Source: Archegozetes longisetosus
Taxonomy: Eukaryota; Arthropoda; Arachnida; Sarcoptiformes; Trhypochthoniidae
Direction of reading: 5' to 3'
DNA: 64,000 bases
NCBI GenBank assembly: GCA_018873245.2
Contig: JAEMBT020000003.1
Coordinates: forward strand, 2,809,843-2,873,842
Shown: positions 1 through 14,040 of the stretch, piece after piece
Layout of the letters: each line of letters begins with the position of its first letter
Numbering within the stretch: the stretch's first letter is position 1
Translations under genes and position numbers: made by a program
The notes under the pieces: generated by a model
Databases searched by the model: none
What the model saw: the letters and a program-made list of their open reading frames with translations, nothing else
Told to the model about the DNA's origin: nothing

Positions 1-2405
1 ACAGAGCCCTTCAAAAGAATTGAGAGGAATCGGTACAAGATGTGAGATGTGTCAGCTTGAGAGCAGCTCAAATCGATGACAATTGCACTCTCTCCTATGT
101 CTCTCTCCTGTGTCTCTCTCATCTCTACTATTGTAAACCACTATTGACATTGACAGTGATGTCTTATGGTGATGGCATCCCCTCAATAGCCCATTGAATC
201 GCAATTCACACTCTCGCTCCCTATTAGTTGCCCATCAAGAGCTGTACAACTATTTAATTGAACTAATCATTAATGTAGAAAAACATCAGTTTTATATTAG
301 AGAGAAATTCATTATCTATTTGTCTGCAATTGAAGTATGAGTTTTCTCCTAATCAAATTAATTGTCAAATTGAAAGTATGCTTACTTTCAAATCACAACC
401 AGTTTAGTCTGCTTTTCAAATAATTATTATAATAATTGGATGCAAATATATTTTTCAGCATAAGTCAACTTTAATTTTAGTCAATTAGACTATTTTGACT
501 GTCTCTCAATTAGTAAAGCTTGTGAGCTATAGTCACAAATTAATGATGCCTTCAATTGAGCGAATGAGTCAAAATAATTAATTAGAATCATTTTTACAAC
601 AATCGCAGTCCTCGAGTTCATTGAACCAGAACCGATTCTAGACGGTAGCCAAACATTAGGTAAGGCATTGAAATTTTTGCAATTATATCAAATGCAGTTT
701 ATTGGGAAAAAGTTATTTTCTTTAGCGCATCACTTATTAATATCTAATTTATTTACAAAACAGATTAAGCGTAACTCGTTAATTGAAGCCTTAATCCACT
801 TTTAGCCCTATGTATACAAACCTAACAGCAAACATTGACTGCATTTTAGATACATATTATAAACCAATATTCTTGGGGAGAGATAGTAAATAATATCTTT
901 AATGGTATTTTGTGTCACATTTTATATATTAAAATATTGCAATACTTTTAACCTCCTCTCCCAAAAAGTCAATATAGTTTCTGACGCGTGTCCTTAAATT
1001 GACTTTTTCTTCTTAAGAGACCAAAGTTTTGCGACTAAAAGGTATTTGAATTCTATATTTTCTGTATCTTTCTCTTTAGTGAAACCCTTGAGGTGTAACT
1101 CAAAAGTGCATTGCAGTCGTCGTGAGTCTAGAGATAAAGCTTGACATTATTGATCAATTCGTTTAAACATAATCTACAATTTTCGGTTCGTATAAAAAAT
1201 AAGTTAATCTATAATTCATAGGTCGTCAAATTGTTCTCTTAATAACCAATATGAGAGTGTTACCAAGTAACTAGCCTAGACTGTACTTTTAGAAGTCAAT
1301 TTTGTTGATAGCTTAGACCACCACTTAAAATGATAGCATTTTCTGTTTCGGCTCACCTTTTCAGCAAAAGAAGAAGACAAACTTTTTTTAGTTTAAGTTC
1401 AATTCCTTATTGATCTAACGAATTGCTTTCCAACTCAAAAAGATTAACTCAAACTCTGAGACTGAGTATCAGTAGAATTTCAGAAGTATTTGTCTCTCTT
1501 CCTTCTCTGTTACAGTCTATCAGTTTGTTGTTTATTTGAAGTTTTGAAGGCATCAAAATTGAGTAACATCTTGACGTTTTTTGATCTTTCTTTGTTACTT
1601 GAAGTCGAGTGAGCCCTTGCAAATTTGTATATAACTTGCTATCATGTGAAACATCAAAATTTCTGTCAACTTGTGACATTCACAACGCTCGAGCTCTCAT
1701 TTTTCTCCCCATCAAACCTACAAATATGACAACAATTTCTAACAAATATTCTTCAGCAAAGGTTTCCGAAACAGATTCAAGCAAAGCAAATAAATTGATC
1801 GTTAAAAAAAGTTTTATATGAAGAATGCTTTGAATGAGAACGTTATTCAATTTTAAGATTTCGTTATAAAACGATAACTTAGTAACCAAGTTATTAAAGT
1901 TTTGCAGTCAACTTCATTAAGTATTTTTATTAAAATGAAACCTTTATTTCTCTTGATAGTGTAAAAGACACACTTCTTAAGGAGAAGTTTTATGAAATAA
2001 TGAAATGAAAAACTAGAAATTTTCATATAACAATAATATTGAGTTTTAATCAAACTTTAAAGTATAGCTCAAAAACTAATTTAGCGAATGAACGCAAGTT
2101 TTCATATCTAAAGAATAACTGGCATAGAATTACTGCGCTTTAATTATCTCTTAAAATTTTATCAAAACAGTCCGAATATTTTGTGCTGAAATTCATTTTG
2201 AGCTGTGCAAAAGCCAAATGGCATAAATTTGAGTGCAATATATTGAAGGATGCGTCCCACGAGTTAGTCTGATGATGAAAATTTAATCATTCACTTTTGC
2301 GATTGCAGTCAGAGAGAAAAGGCAGTCATGCAGAACAATCTTCTAATATAACTCTTGTCTATTTTCCATAATAGTGTCAGTTATATACTGAAAATATAAA
2401 GAACT

Positions 2406-2407
<2 letters not shown>

Positions 2408-2462
<55 letters not shown>
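2408..2462. repeat. (CT)n microsatellite
   Basis: Uninterrupted CT dinucleotide repeat of about 27 units, read directly. It lies in the non-coding region far upstream of Ror. GAGA-type repeats can bind GAGA-factor-like proteins in arthropods, but no role is shown here. Confidence 0.95.
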
Positions 2463-2464
<2 letters not shown>

Positions 2465-2597
2465 GCATCTCTCTTCTTCAAAATATGAAAATTTGTCTGT
2501 CTCCTAGCATACGGTGGCTGCCTTTTTGAGGATTTGCTCAATACAGCAAACAATATTTATTTTGAATCAGAATTTGTGTTTCCATCGTCTGATTCTC

Positions 2598-2600
<3 letters not shown>

Positions 2601-2642
<42 letters not shown>
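2601..2642. repeat. (CT)n microsatellite, second copy
   Basis: CT dinucleotide repeat, interrupted once by a TTT near 2635, about 140 bp downstream of the first tract. Read directly from the sequence. Confidence 0.92.
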
Positions 2643-5270
2643 GCGATTGAGTACTATCTAAAATCAACAGCGGAGAGAAAAAATGATTTGATAAAGTTAG
2701 TAGCAGTTGATGTGATGTGACACGCTTTAATTCAATTCATATTTCTAAAGCTTTAATTCGACTTCTTATATGAAAATAGGATTTTATTCATTTGATTCCC
2801 AAAAATGTGAAGCAGTTTTGATGAATAGGAGAAAATGTGCGCTTAATATAAGTTATTCAATATTAGAGTGAGAAGAATGTTCTCGTATTTCATTTGATAT
2901 CAATATTGTGCACATAATATCTTTTAATCTAAAAAAGATACTACAGAAATGATACGTTTTTCGATATGGCGCTTAGGATCATATGATTCAATAAATATGA
3001 ATAGAAGTAGTCTTTGCTAAATCTTAATGAATCCAGGCATTCACGAAAGTTTACAATAAAAGTATTCAACACATCAAATCAATTTAACAAATCTATCATT
3101 AAAGCTGAACCAGACAAAGAGAGAAGTGTTTCCAAAGTTTCGATTATCTTTATCAATGCTTTCTACTATCTTTCTATTCTTTCTATCGATTAGAACTCCA
3201 TTAATTCAGATTTTGTTTTTCACTACGAAACTTACGCGTTTAGTACAATTAGATAATTGTCTTACGATCACAAGCCAACTCATTATTTGTTGACTTCAAT
3301 CAAACAAGTTACGAAGAGTTTGAAACAAACATACAAAATTTGCCGAAAATTGTTTCATTCAAGCTAACATGATTGTGCAATTGAAAAACTTCTTTCATAG
3401 ACACCGTCCTTCCACTATCATAAACATTTTAGATGTTTGACGGCTTTTACTTAAATATTTATTACAATCTCATCAAATTACGAAATAAGTTTAATCGAGT
3501 AATAAAGCGCATTAAGTATTTGTCTGCAGTTTTAGTATATGAAAATTATAGCAATAAAACAGTAAGAATTCATAAGTAAAATGTTTAACTGAGGTTTCAC
3601 GCGGATTGTCGAGTCAGATGTAATTTGCACTTAAGTCAATGCATTATATTTTACGGGCTTTCAAAGACTAAAATATCGTTTAAACTAATGCCTGCATTTG
3701 ATTTTCAATTATTGCATGTAATAACTTATGCAAAGCAACGATTACTGAGTATTATTTTGGAAAAACATTGTTGCAAACTCATAAGAGTGTCTTCTTGGAA
3801 GAACACAATTATTTTCACTTTAATTTTCTTTTAAATTGATCTCTATTTGCCTTTATCTCCAACTCAACATTTTTTCAATTCAATTAAGTTAGAATTGATT
3901 TTGAGCCATATTTCAAAAATAAAAGGCTATTCTTCATGGAGAAAAAGTCCAAATCTGGAGTAGTATCAGATGAAAAATATTTGCAAGTATTATATAGCCA
4001 ACCATACGATCTCGACTCGATGGCATATAATTTTTGAAAATAGATTACTACTAGAGAGCTCACAGTAATAGTAGAGTTTTTGAAAAATATTGTTATAATT
4101 CACTCGTAAGAGTATTATCACCATTAAAACGAAGATTTTTATTGCCGATATTTATAAAAGAAGAGTAAATGTAAGCTGTTATTAAGCAGCTATAGAGGCT
4201 AACGTTGATCATAGGTTTTCGCAGCCTCTGAATCATAAGTTTCTAAAGAGGATAACCATTTCAAAAAGATTCAGAACACTCCCAAACAGATCATCAGTGA
4301 TCTCAATGGACCTCTTTTTGAGAGACTATACAACAATATTTCATCTCATATAACATTTAAGTGTTGCAGGAATAAAATACTACAAAGTAGAAAGTATTGT
4401 AAGTTATTTAATGATCTTTGAAAATCCCCTACAAAATAGTTGGCTACTAGTAGTGAAAAAAGATCCGCTATTCATATAACTAGTTCTTTGGTTTTAATAC
4501 TACACAGAGCAAAACTTTCAGTTAGTTTCTACAGTAGTTCACTAAAGTATCAAATTATTATTGCTGTCAGAAACGTAGATCCACACCCATCACAATTGAT
4601 ATTCGCAAAGAAATATTTACATTTCATACTTTTATTGTCTCTATGCAAAAAAGAAAAGTTAATACAACTGTTTTTTTCCTAATTATTCCTATGTTTACTA
4701 TTATTTGGCCAGTTATACAAAAATGTTATCAACAAAGCATTGCTAATAATATCGCATTTTATTTTATTATTGCTAGTATTACTGTAATACATATTTATAA
4801 TGCAATTTTGATTATTTTCTTCTCTATTTTTATGCTTATATATCGTGTTTAGAAACGATATTACCATTCGCATAAAATTTGCAAATAGTAAAAATAGTTT
4901 TTATAGTTAGAAACTGATTAGTGCAAAAGTTAAGTCAAATATAGATATAAAAAAACACTAAAAGCCCTTCGCTAATCTCTGTTATATAAGAAAGAATTTG
5001 AAAAAAAACTCAATATTCATTTTTGTTAGATAAACATCAAATTTTTATACTGCTAGCTATAAAATCAGTTTTCATAGCATAGTTATAGTTCCATATGTTA
5101 TGCGTTTATATCAACTTTTATTAGCATTTCTCTTTATATGAAAAAATAAAGTAAATCTTAACTATGGTTTGCTACAAGAAAAAACTATTATAACACCAAA
5201 TCTTCAAAGTATTCCTTCAGCTACATTAGAATTTGGATAACATTGCACTTGAATTTTAACAGAAATACAA

Positions 5271-5311
5271 ATTGAAAATTGATTTGCAAATTTGCAAAAT
5301 CAATTTTCAAT
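5271..5311. repeat. 41-bp near-perfect palindrome
   Basis: Left arm 5271-5290 and right arm 5291-5311 are reverse complements except for one extra T in the right arm, and they abut with no loop. The fold would be a cruciform or a long hairpin. No flanking gene or target duplication was seen. Confidence 0.85.
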
Positions 5312-8300
5312 ACAAGTTCTGATCACTTTCGTGCTTGTAGTTGACTGAATGATGCAATTTGTATGATTTTAAAAAGTAAACTTCAGCTAAGACTACTACA
5401 ATTGAAGGCATTGTCGATATTGGACTTAGCTTTTCCTATTCTTTATAACTTGTTATTAGAACCTCATTCTCTGTTTCGATGCATTTAGATTAGAAATACT
5501 TGAATAGAGTATTGTAAATTCTGCTATCAAATAAATTTTGACGCCTTGTTATAATAAAAATAAGTTACAGAAAGATTGAGTGAGAAGTTGCAGCTGAACA
5601 AATATTGCATAATTTTTTAATTTAAAGTCAAATCAGATTAAAGTTCAAATTCTATGCCACGTATAGTAGACGAGTAAAAAAGAGAAATAAAAATTAGCCC
5701 CTAACATCCAGGAGAATAGAGAGGACACAAATTAAAAGATCATTTTTACAACTGATCAATTTAATTGATAAGAGCAATTATTTACTTATATTTTATTTCC
5801 TGAAACTCAACGTTGCATTAGAGCAAAAATCCTGAGAATAATAGTTAGGCAAAAAAAAGTCAAATCAAAACTAAAAAGAGAGAGGAATAAATAAATGTGG
5901 AAATGGCTAGATGTTGAATTTATGTCTGTAATAATTAGAATGTACTGTTAAATGATCCGACTCAGACCGTTATATCAATCGTATTAATGGGTCTGAACTA
6001 GTGCATTAGGCATTTCTCTAATATGAATCTCGTTCTATATATTTTCTTTCGAGGCTTTTATTGCCTCCAGTGGTTGGTTAGTGTTATTTTTAATCCAGAT
6101 GATGGTATGAACATGATCTCGACTTAGTGCGACTCTACATCAACGACAGCACTGTTTTTATGCCATCATTAATCATTGACGCATCGGAGAACCATCCGAT
6201 CAATTGGGGTTGTATTCAAAGCTATAGTATACAAAGTTTGCATGTTTTCCCTCATATCTAACATATATATCTTTTTAGCCCATGTTCACAAGCTTTCAGT
6301 CTTGATTTGTCAATTTTTCTGTCCGTACGTCTGTCTCTACTCTTCCGTTAGCAATCTTTGATTTATATTGTTGTTGAAATTTGCTTTCAAGATATTAGGA
6401 AACAAAACTTATGATTTTCGATTCTAAGAATATCTTATCTTAAACTCGATGAACAATGCGATCTTTAAATTGTTGAGATGACAACTAAATCAATTTTTTG
6501 CCAGAACAAGCTTACAAAATGTTATTCAATCTTGTTTTCTATTTGATGACACTATTAAGCTCATAGACAGCAGAATATATGCCCACATAACAGATTGAGA
6601 TCTTTTGTTGTGAACTTTTCTTTTGAGATACTGTCATATCTCTGGTCTCTCCATCATATGTGTCATATGACAATAGCTTTATGTTGAACCAACACAAAAA
6701 ACTTCAGAATTGATTGAGTTATGAAAACATGTTTCAATAATTGGTAGCTTAATCACTTGAAGATTATTATTAATATTCAATAAACAACTTGGCATAAGAA
6801 AAATATGAAAATAATCAAATCTGATGGTTCGATTGCAATAATTATAATTGTAAGTTGATCGCAACATAATTGACAATTACCTAGTATTGAAAGTATCCAA
6901 AATTGGCAATGAGTAATAGATAAACAACTGTTTGAGAGAAGTTCATCTATTTGGAGAGCTACCTAAAAATTGCTGGTATTATTAGTTACACGTCGTGAGA
7001 TGAACGACTTTTCTGTTTTTCAGTTTATAAGTATTCGTATGTAATATAGAAATTGTTGGCATTAATGCTATTCCTTCGCATTTTTTCAGTCGAAATGAAT
7101 CATAAGCTATTCCAGTATCGATTGTATCCATTTATTCAATCAATACTGAACTGTTTATTTAAAGGGCCAACAAAGGGAATAGATATGAGTGGCGAGTGTC
7201 GTCTGATCAGTTGTCGTCTACGCAAATATTGTCCGTACATTAAAATGCATTGTTTCCTTTTCTTTCTATCGCTTTTCTTTGTATCCTTAAAAGCAAAAAT
7301 CTTTTCAATAGCGGATTGTCGTCAATGCCATTCGTTTATCTTCTACTCGACATTTATTCAATTCAATTGAAATCTCGAAACTAGATTCCAGAATATATTT
7401 TATTTTTAGCCATTGATGAATGAAATCTATGTTGTTTTTGGCCAATCTCTTGCAAAAGAATTTCTTCGAGCACTGATCTTCAGTCTAGTTATTTGATTAA
7501 AAACTCAAATCGTATTGAGTGAGATGAGAATTGAAACTTTTTTTCAATAAAATTACTCTTTAAAGGCAGCATTTTTTTGCAAGTATTCTATTCAAGATGA
7601 TTTATCATTCAAAGTTAGAGTCTGCGAATCGTACTTCACTTTAATTAATTTAGAAAAATTGGTCATTCTATTAGAGCTTATTCTTTATCTTTGAATAGTT
7701 GTTCATTGTATTGATGTCTGAGAGTCTTTTAGCATTTATAAGCGGTTGCATTCATTAAGTATTAATTGAATCATTGATGTCATGTCAATCGCAGCTGTGA
7801 TTGCATTAATTGAAGATGGGAACCAAATACTATTAACAATGGAGGCTATTGTGGCTCACGAGACCAATAAATTGGAAGCGCATTCAGATTCTAAATAACT
7901 GATTGAGAGAAAAAGATAACCAATTAATAGTAAATTGATAGTAAAAAATATTTTCTTCTTAACAGTTCAAAACAGCTATAATTCAGACTTAAGTGAAGCT
8001 GAAAAGTTGAGTCTTGATAATTATTGAGATCTTCTAGGATTAAAACTAGCGTTAAGTGGCTTTTAAACTGATGGAACATAAGATTATATAGCTTTTCGAA
8101 AATGATTACAAGAGTCGAAAAACTAGTTCGAGGTTCATCTATTCAAACGTAACGTTCAACTGCATTGTGCCTTATGTTGCTATGAGAAATAGCTGACCCC
8201 ATGTTTCGTTTAATGGTTAATAACAGGTTTGCTTCATGTTTTTCTACTGATTTTAATGTGACACCGAATATCCTCTTGTCGTAAATCAATTGTTAGGCGT

Positions 8301-11300
8301 CCGGCCAACAAGATATTGCTGACGAAAATATATCCGATAAAAGTTCGTTTCTTAAGCAAGAAAGTCTTCCAGTAGGCGAGGAAAGCGAGAAAAATAAGTA
8401 GACATTTATCAAAATCAATCGCCTTGACATTTCATGAGCAATACTCGCTTTTTACACTTTGATCGCACTCGTAATCATTTTATATTACTTTAACGCCATC
8501 CCTATTTCTCTATAATATGTTTGGTGTAAAAGTATCCATCCTATGTTTGTATGCCTGTGTTTGTCGATGCGATCAAAAATGACACAAACCGGCAAACGGG
8601 TCAACTAAAATTGGCTAAAATTTCTGGTGCAGCACTAAAACGATATGAGCACTAAACTGAAAGAATACTTTCCTGTCAGGCATACGCTTTTGCTTACATG
8701 AGAGAAAACGAAATCAAAGATTTCCTTCTTTTTAGGATGAAAACTGATTTTATTACGCTCTAATCTCACTCTTATCTCTCTTGAGCTAAAGCTCTGCTTC
8801 AAGTATTATTGTATTTTTGATTCAAAGGATAAAAGTATATCCGACTGAACTTTTAATAATCCAAAGACAGATTTGAATACCTGAGGTAAAAGTTTAACTG
8901 AAATCCAAATCTAAGGCTAATAAAATTATTATTTTGATCAAAAGAGTCCTATTTGTGTTCAAATACATAACACAAATATTTGTCAAACATTTTCAAATCG
9001 ATTGAATGAGTTTTATTTTCTTTAACAATGTTTCTTTTTCAACTTGAGGGATATTTACTTCTTAATCAATACCTAACAGTCTGGTTTGGACTGAATCAAT
9101 GGCTTGAATGGGGTTTATTTACTCTTATATCTTTCGCTTTAGGTTGTAGTTTTCAATAAGACTTCTAAATATTGTTACGAAATAAAGATAATTGTGCAGA
9201 AAAGTAAAAAAACTGCAAATATAGTCTCGTTTTCATACTAAATATTCGACGCTTTATGTCATAAATTAGTCAAATAAGAGCTCTATAAGGCGGCAATTCT
9301 GCACTTGACTTGAGAGCTCAATAATTGGACTGTTTTTGCAATAAGAGCTTATGTCTGATTGAATCTTTTATTTAAAAGACAGACTCATTTTTTATCAATA
9401 GTCGTATTCAGACATATTAGCCGTTCGCTTTAACTGTAACTTAATTTTAGGTTTAGTTTAGGTATCGATGCTGTCTATAAATTATGAATATCTGGGATTT
9501 ATATTGACTATTTTTAAAGAACATTCTCTGTGAGTTGTGCCTTTTTTTGCTTACAGCTAATGAAGCTCTTGTTATACAATCTGTTGATGTTATAGCAATT
9601 AAGTTTAATATTTATTATTGTGTTTGAAGATTTATCATCTAATTTAGATCTCAAATGCAAATAAATCACAAGTAATTCATTATTTATAAAGTTCAGAGCC
9701 AAACTACTAATACTTTATGATCGGCTTATTTTGTTTAAAAGTCTATTCTATTGGAAATAGACTTAAAAGAAATGATAAAAATTGCTCTCAAATCATGCGT
9801 AATATTTGTATTGGTTTTGATAAAGCATTAAGTTGAAAGCGCTTTGTAGTGAGCAGTACTCTTTCCAATTTTGCCCTCTTTTCAACCACTTTAACTCCAC
9901 TTTGCCTCCACTTTTGATCCTTTTTTAGAAACCGGCAATTTTGAACAGAGACAAAATTGAAATTTTAATGTCACCATTACTTGACACTATTATTATGGTT
10001 ATTATTAGCTTTTCATATGAAAATTTCATAACTTGCAACTTATTACTGCAAAGCTAATCACGCATTTTCAAAATATATTAAATATTTACGCGAAAAATTG
10101 CAACTTATTTCATTTTATTTGCCATTCTGAATATCATGTGAGAAAAATGAATAGAGAATCTATTTATAATTTTTCTGATTGCTTTCAAAAGTTATTGTCG
10201 TTTAAGGGCAAATCTCAATGAGAATCAAGGATTGTTATAGGGACAAACATTATTAGATATGCTACAGAAAATCACAATGACACGGCAGCGGCTAGACATA
10301 AAAGGCGTTCTTAGATTTATAAGAAACATACTTTTTGCAGAGAAGCGCTTCGACTGTGTCTTCGTACGCGTTAAGAGATATGTTGCAAGTTATAAATAAA
10401 ACATGAGCCCTTTCCACTAATTTCTTAGAAATATTAATTTTTGTTTCAATTATTCACACAACTATGTTTTCTACCATTTAAATAAAACTTGAATCAAACA
10501 CAGCCTTTCTTAATTTGTTTTAGAGCTTTATTTGATTTGTTGATTTGCATATTTTTACACTATTCGAGTCACGCAATTGTCACCCCAAGTGTCGGAAAAC
10601 TACTAGACCTAAAAATAAAGAACATAAGTAATGAGTGACAAACTAAAATAACAATACCAAGTCTTATATCATACTTATTTAAGAAACAGGATATTCATAA
10701 TTTGTTGCAATAATTAAATCGAATTGCAATCGCATGAGCCTTAATCCTATCTAATTATACGCGTAATGTATGACTACTTCGTGATTATTGCAGATCTAGG
10801 AATATAGACGAATTGACTTGATTAGAAAACTTCCTTCTTATTACATTTTATTGCTGTTTTCAACCAGATAATATTGATTTCTACTAAATGCAAGCTAATG
10901 ACCGTATTATAAAAGTAATTTTTTTCATTAAATCTACTTTTGTCTATATAATAATGTATTTTTCGTCTAACACAAAATCTGTGCAAAGAGCGCTTCAAAG
11001 CTTTACGGACTCTCAATAGTCAGATCGCGTTGTTAGTGAGTAGCAAATCGTACGAGATGTTGGACATAATGGTAATCGCTTCTGTTATTTCTGTCTCACA
11101 GACAGACTTCCAGTTTCTTCGCAAATGATTGCATTTGGGAGTCCAAATCCCGACGGCTGATTCTTTTCTTCAGCACATTTCTAGCATCCGTGATATATCT
11201 CGACTGTATTACTACCTTATCCTCCCCTTAATCGCTTTTTGATTGGCTCCTCCCGTACCACATTCTCTATTTGCTTTTGCATTTTCAGGTATTCAGTTCA

Positions 11301-12406
11301 ACTGATAGCTATCATACCCTATTTGACTGATTTGCTAAGCAATCAAATTAGTCTCAAATGGCTTAATCAATTTTTCATGAACTCTAAATCTGGTTCTTTT
11401 TACTTTTGAACATTATTCTTGTGGACTAAGTCTTAAATAATTAATAAGAGTTGATTAGAAGACTGAAAAGCTAGTTTAGAATGAGATACTTGGAGTTAGG
11501 CTAAACAAGAATATTGACTGATTCCCTGTTCAATAAGTTTCCCCACTTTCCCCTACTATGAAAATCCCTCTCAAGATCAGTAGTGTTGAAGCTGTAACGT
11601 ATGTTGCGATCATCATGTTATACATTTCAAAGTTGAAACTTAAGTCCTGCTGATACCTACGCACCATATTTTCATCTTGTATTTTGTGCACAAGATAATT
11701 GCCTGAGTTTTTGCTTTCCTAAAAAACTCAAGTTTAGTCATAAGCGAAAGAAAATTGTGACCACAAAAATTTTTCCTCTTAATATTTTTTATCATTAGAG
11801 AAACTCTGTCTGTCATTATAATGATATAGTCATTAAGTTTCAGTTGAGATGATATTCTGTTGCTTTTATAGAACTTAATTGCATTGCGATTAGTTCCACA
11901 TATCATTCAAAATCAGATAATTGTTAAGATCTAAACCTATAGAAAATGAGTCTCTATTTGGATAACATTTTTGAGGATCAATTATTTTTTCAAACATAAG
12001 AAAGTTTATGAAAATGAATGATTTCTCATAACTTACTGCAAGTGCATACTTATAGTTGAGATGCAAAATAAAAATAGTCACATCTTAAATATAAGCAAAT
12101 CAAACTAAAGTCCTTACTTATAATCAATCATAATTAGGATGCTCTTCAAAAATAGATTCAAAATTATTGCTTCAATCGCTTAAAAATACGATCTATAAGT
12201 TACAAAAATAAATTTAAAACTAAAATTCGTTCAACTTATTCAGTGAGTAAGTTTCGAGATTATAGAATAGCAACATATTCTTTCGGTGTTTGATTCTCCA
12301 TCTACCGGTCACTAAACAACACTACTTGGCCGAAAACGCATATTTATTGATCGATAGAATGACACAAAACGTCTGCGATAAAGTCTAAAGACTCGGATCA
12401 ATGAAC

Positions 12407-12408
<2 letters not shown>

Positions 12409-12474
<66 letters not shown>
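12409..12474. repeat. (GA)n microsatellite
   Basis: Uninterrupted AG repeat of about 33 units, followed by GAGGA. It is in opposite orientation to the CT tracts at 2408, 2601 and 13790. Confidence 0.95.
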
Positions 12475-12477
<3 letters not shown>

Positions 12478-13788
12478 GAAAATGAGCCAAAGTTTTAACA
12501 TAGAACATGAAGTGTTTATTTAGTATATATGCGACTCTAGTACGATGCTATACATTTCTAGAGTCCATACATAATGACCAGACACTTATCACTGTTTGAC
12601 AGTGCTTGCTGTTAAATCTGACCCAAGTTGCAAAGTATCGCATTTCGTTCTGTTTTGATCTCCTCTAGTCTTCGCCCAACTAGGCTGAACGCCTCAAACC
12701 TCTTGTCAGTTGTATTACATATGACAAGCTGATTGTTTACTAAGTCACTGCTTTCCTTTCCTTCTAACGTGCCTCAGCCTTATTTTCTACTCCTATATTT
12801 CACATATACTTTTGTCGATTTGTTTGCTTCCAGAATATCATTAGATGTTGTTGCAGGTGGTTATTAGTTCAGTGTGTTGTATAAGCAGTCGATGAATAAA
12901 TGTGAAAATATTCAACTATTTTTGCTTTTTATGATGAAGTTTTTTCTTCTACTGCGATAGAGAACAGCACAAAGATTAATAGTACTGAATAGATGTTCTC
13001 TAATAATATGGTCTTCAATTCATTTTTATCATTAATCGTTTTGTATGAAAGTCCCTTACATGATATATGGATACCATTGAAACGCTTCTTAGAAAACAGT
13101 TACTCAAACAAAAAACTAAGTAAAACATATTCCTGTGCTCTTCAAACCTAATTCTTGTCAAAAACTGAAATACCAGAAAAAGCTATGCAATTAAATCAAA
13201 TGATTTATTGTTTGGCAAAATAATTCTGAGAAAAGTATGTGTGAGTGTGAGGTCTCATAAGTAACATCTGATATATATATCTCTGACTTTTAAGAGAAAG
13301 TTCTCAAATAACTTATTCCTAGTAAGTGTCAAATAAAAATTTGACTCAAAGCAAGTTTATCTTTTTTAAACAAAATTTAGCTATCATTTATTCAGATAAT
13401 TCCTAACCAAATATGATGCACTTTCATACATTAGTTCAACTGTATATTTATGATCAAAATATAAGACACATGTAATGATTACTCCGTGTCGCACAAGAGT
13501 GTGGTCTACCATTTGTTTTGATGTACTGAAAATGTGTTACTCCAACTCTATCCGTGTTTACCACGAAACAGATGATACATTAGCTATTAGTCCAGTTCTG
13601 ATGATAAGTTGCAATACATGTCTATCTGTATTATATGATGTCGATAATACTGTGGCAAACGTACTTTAATATTTGTACTCTACTCATTGAGCGTTTGGGC
13701 AAATCATACCATACATGTAACAGTACTTGCATTCTCAACACAAATCCATCTGCTTTTTCGTGTTCAATAGAAAGTTTGGTTTTAGTTG

Positions 13789-13789
<1 letters not shown>

Positions 13790-13849
<60 letters not shown>
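13790..13849. repeat. (CT)n microsatellite just upstream of Ror
   Basis: About 30 CT units ending roughly 190 bp before the Ror start codon, so it is in the 5' UTR or core promoter region. On the other strand it reads GAGAG, the motif of arthropod GAGA factor; function is inferred only. It produces artificial Leu-Ser and Arg-Glu frames. Confidence 0.95.
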
Positions 13850-13851
<2 letters not shown>

Positions 13852-14040
13852 TGTACTGTTCCTCTGGACCGCTCTGCGCAGGCATTCATTGCATTCATTG
13901 CAAATGATTGCAGCTGTGGAGGGATGTTGAACTCCATGTAGAGAAGGCTCTATTGCCGTCACAGTCGAAGTACTGGCGAAAAACACAACATAAAGGTTAT
14001 GCTAGCAGTCCATAAACTCTCCCTCTTTGCCATCACATAA

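Larger units (their letters stand above)
1..14040. other. Long AT-rich non-coding region upstream of Ror
   Basis: About 14 kb with no exon I can support. Open frames here are short (mostly 60-105 codons), low in complexity and without recognisable domains or consistent splice phases. The first 250 bases are pyrimidine-rich and could be UTR or promoter of a gene beyond the window. A somewhat less AT-rich patch at about 11040-11290 includes an inverted CCAAT-type box (ATTGGC) followed by CTCCTCCC near 11240 and might be a distal promoter or 5' UTR exon of Ror, but nothing proves it. Microsatellites at 2408, 2601, 12409 and 13790 are listed separately. Confidence 0.6.

Noticed and set aside
7053-7370. 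105-codon open frame with hydrophobic stretches
   Set aside because: No domain, no splice partners, composition equal to the surrounding AT-rich DNA; length is within chance.
13631-13986. Leu-Ser and Arg-Glu repeat frames on both strands
   Set aside because: They are translations of the (CT)n microsatellite at 13790-13849.
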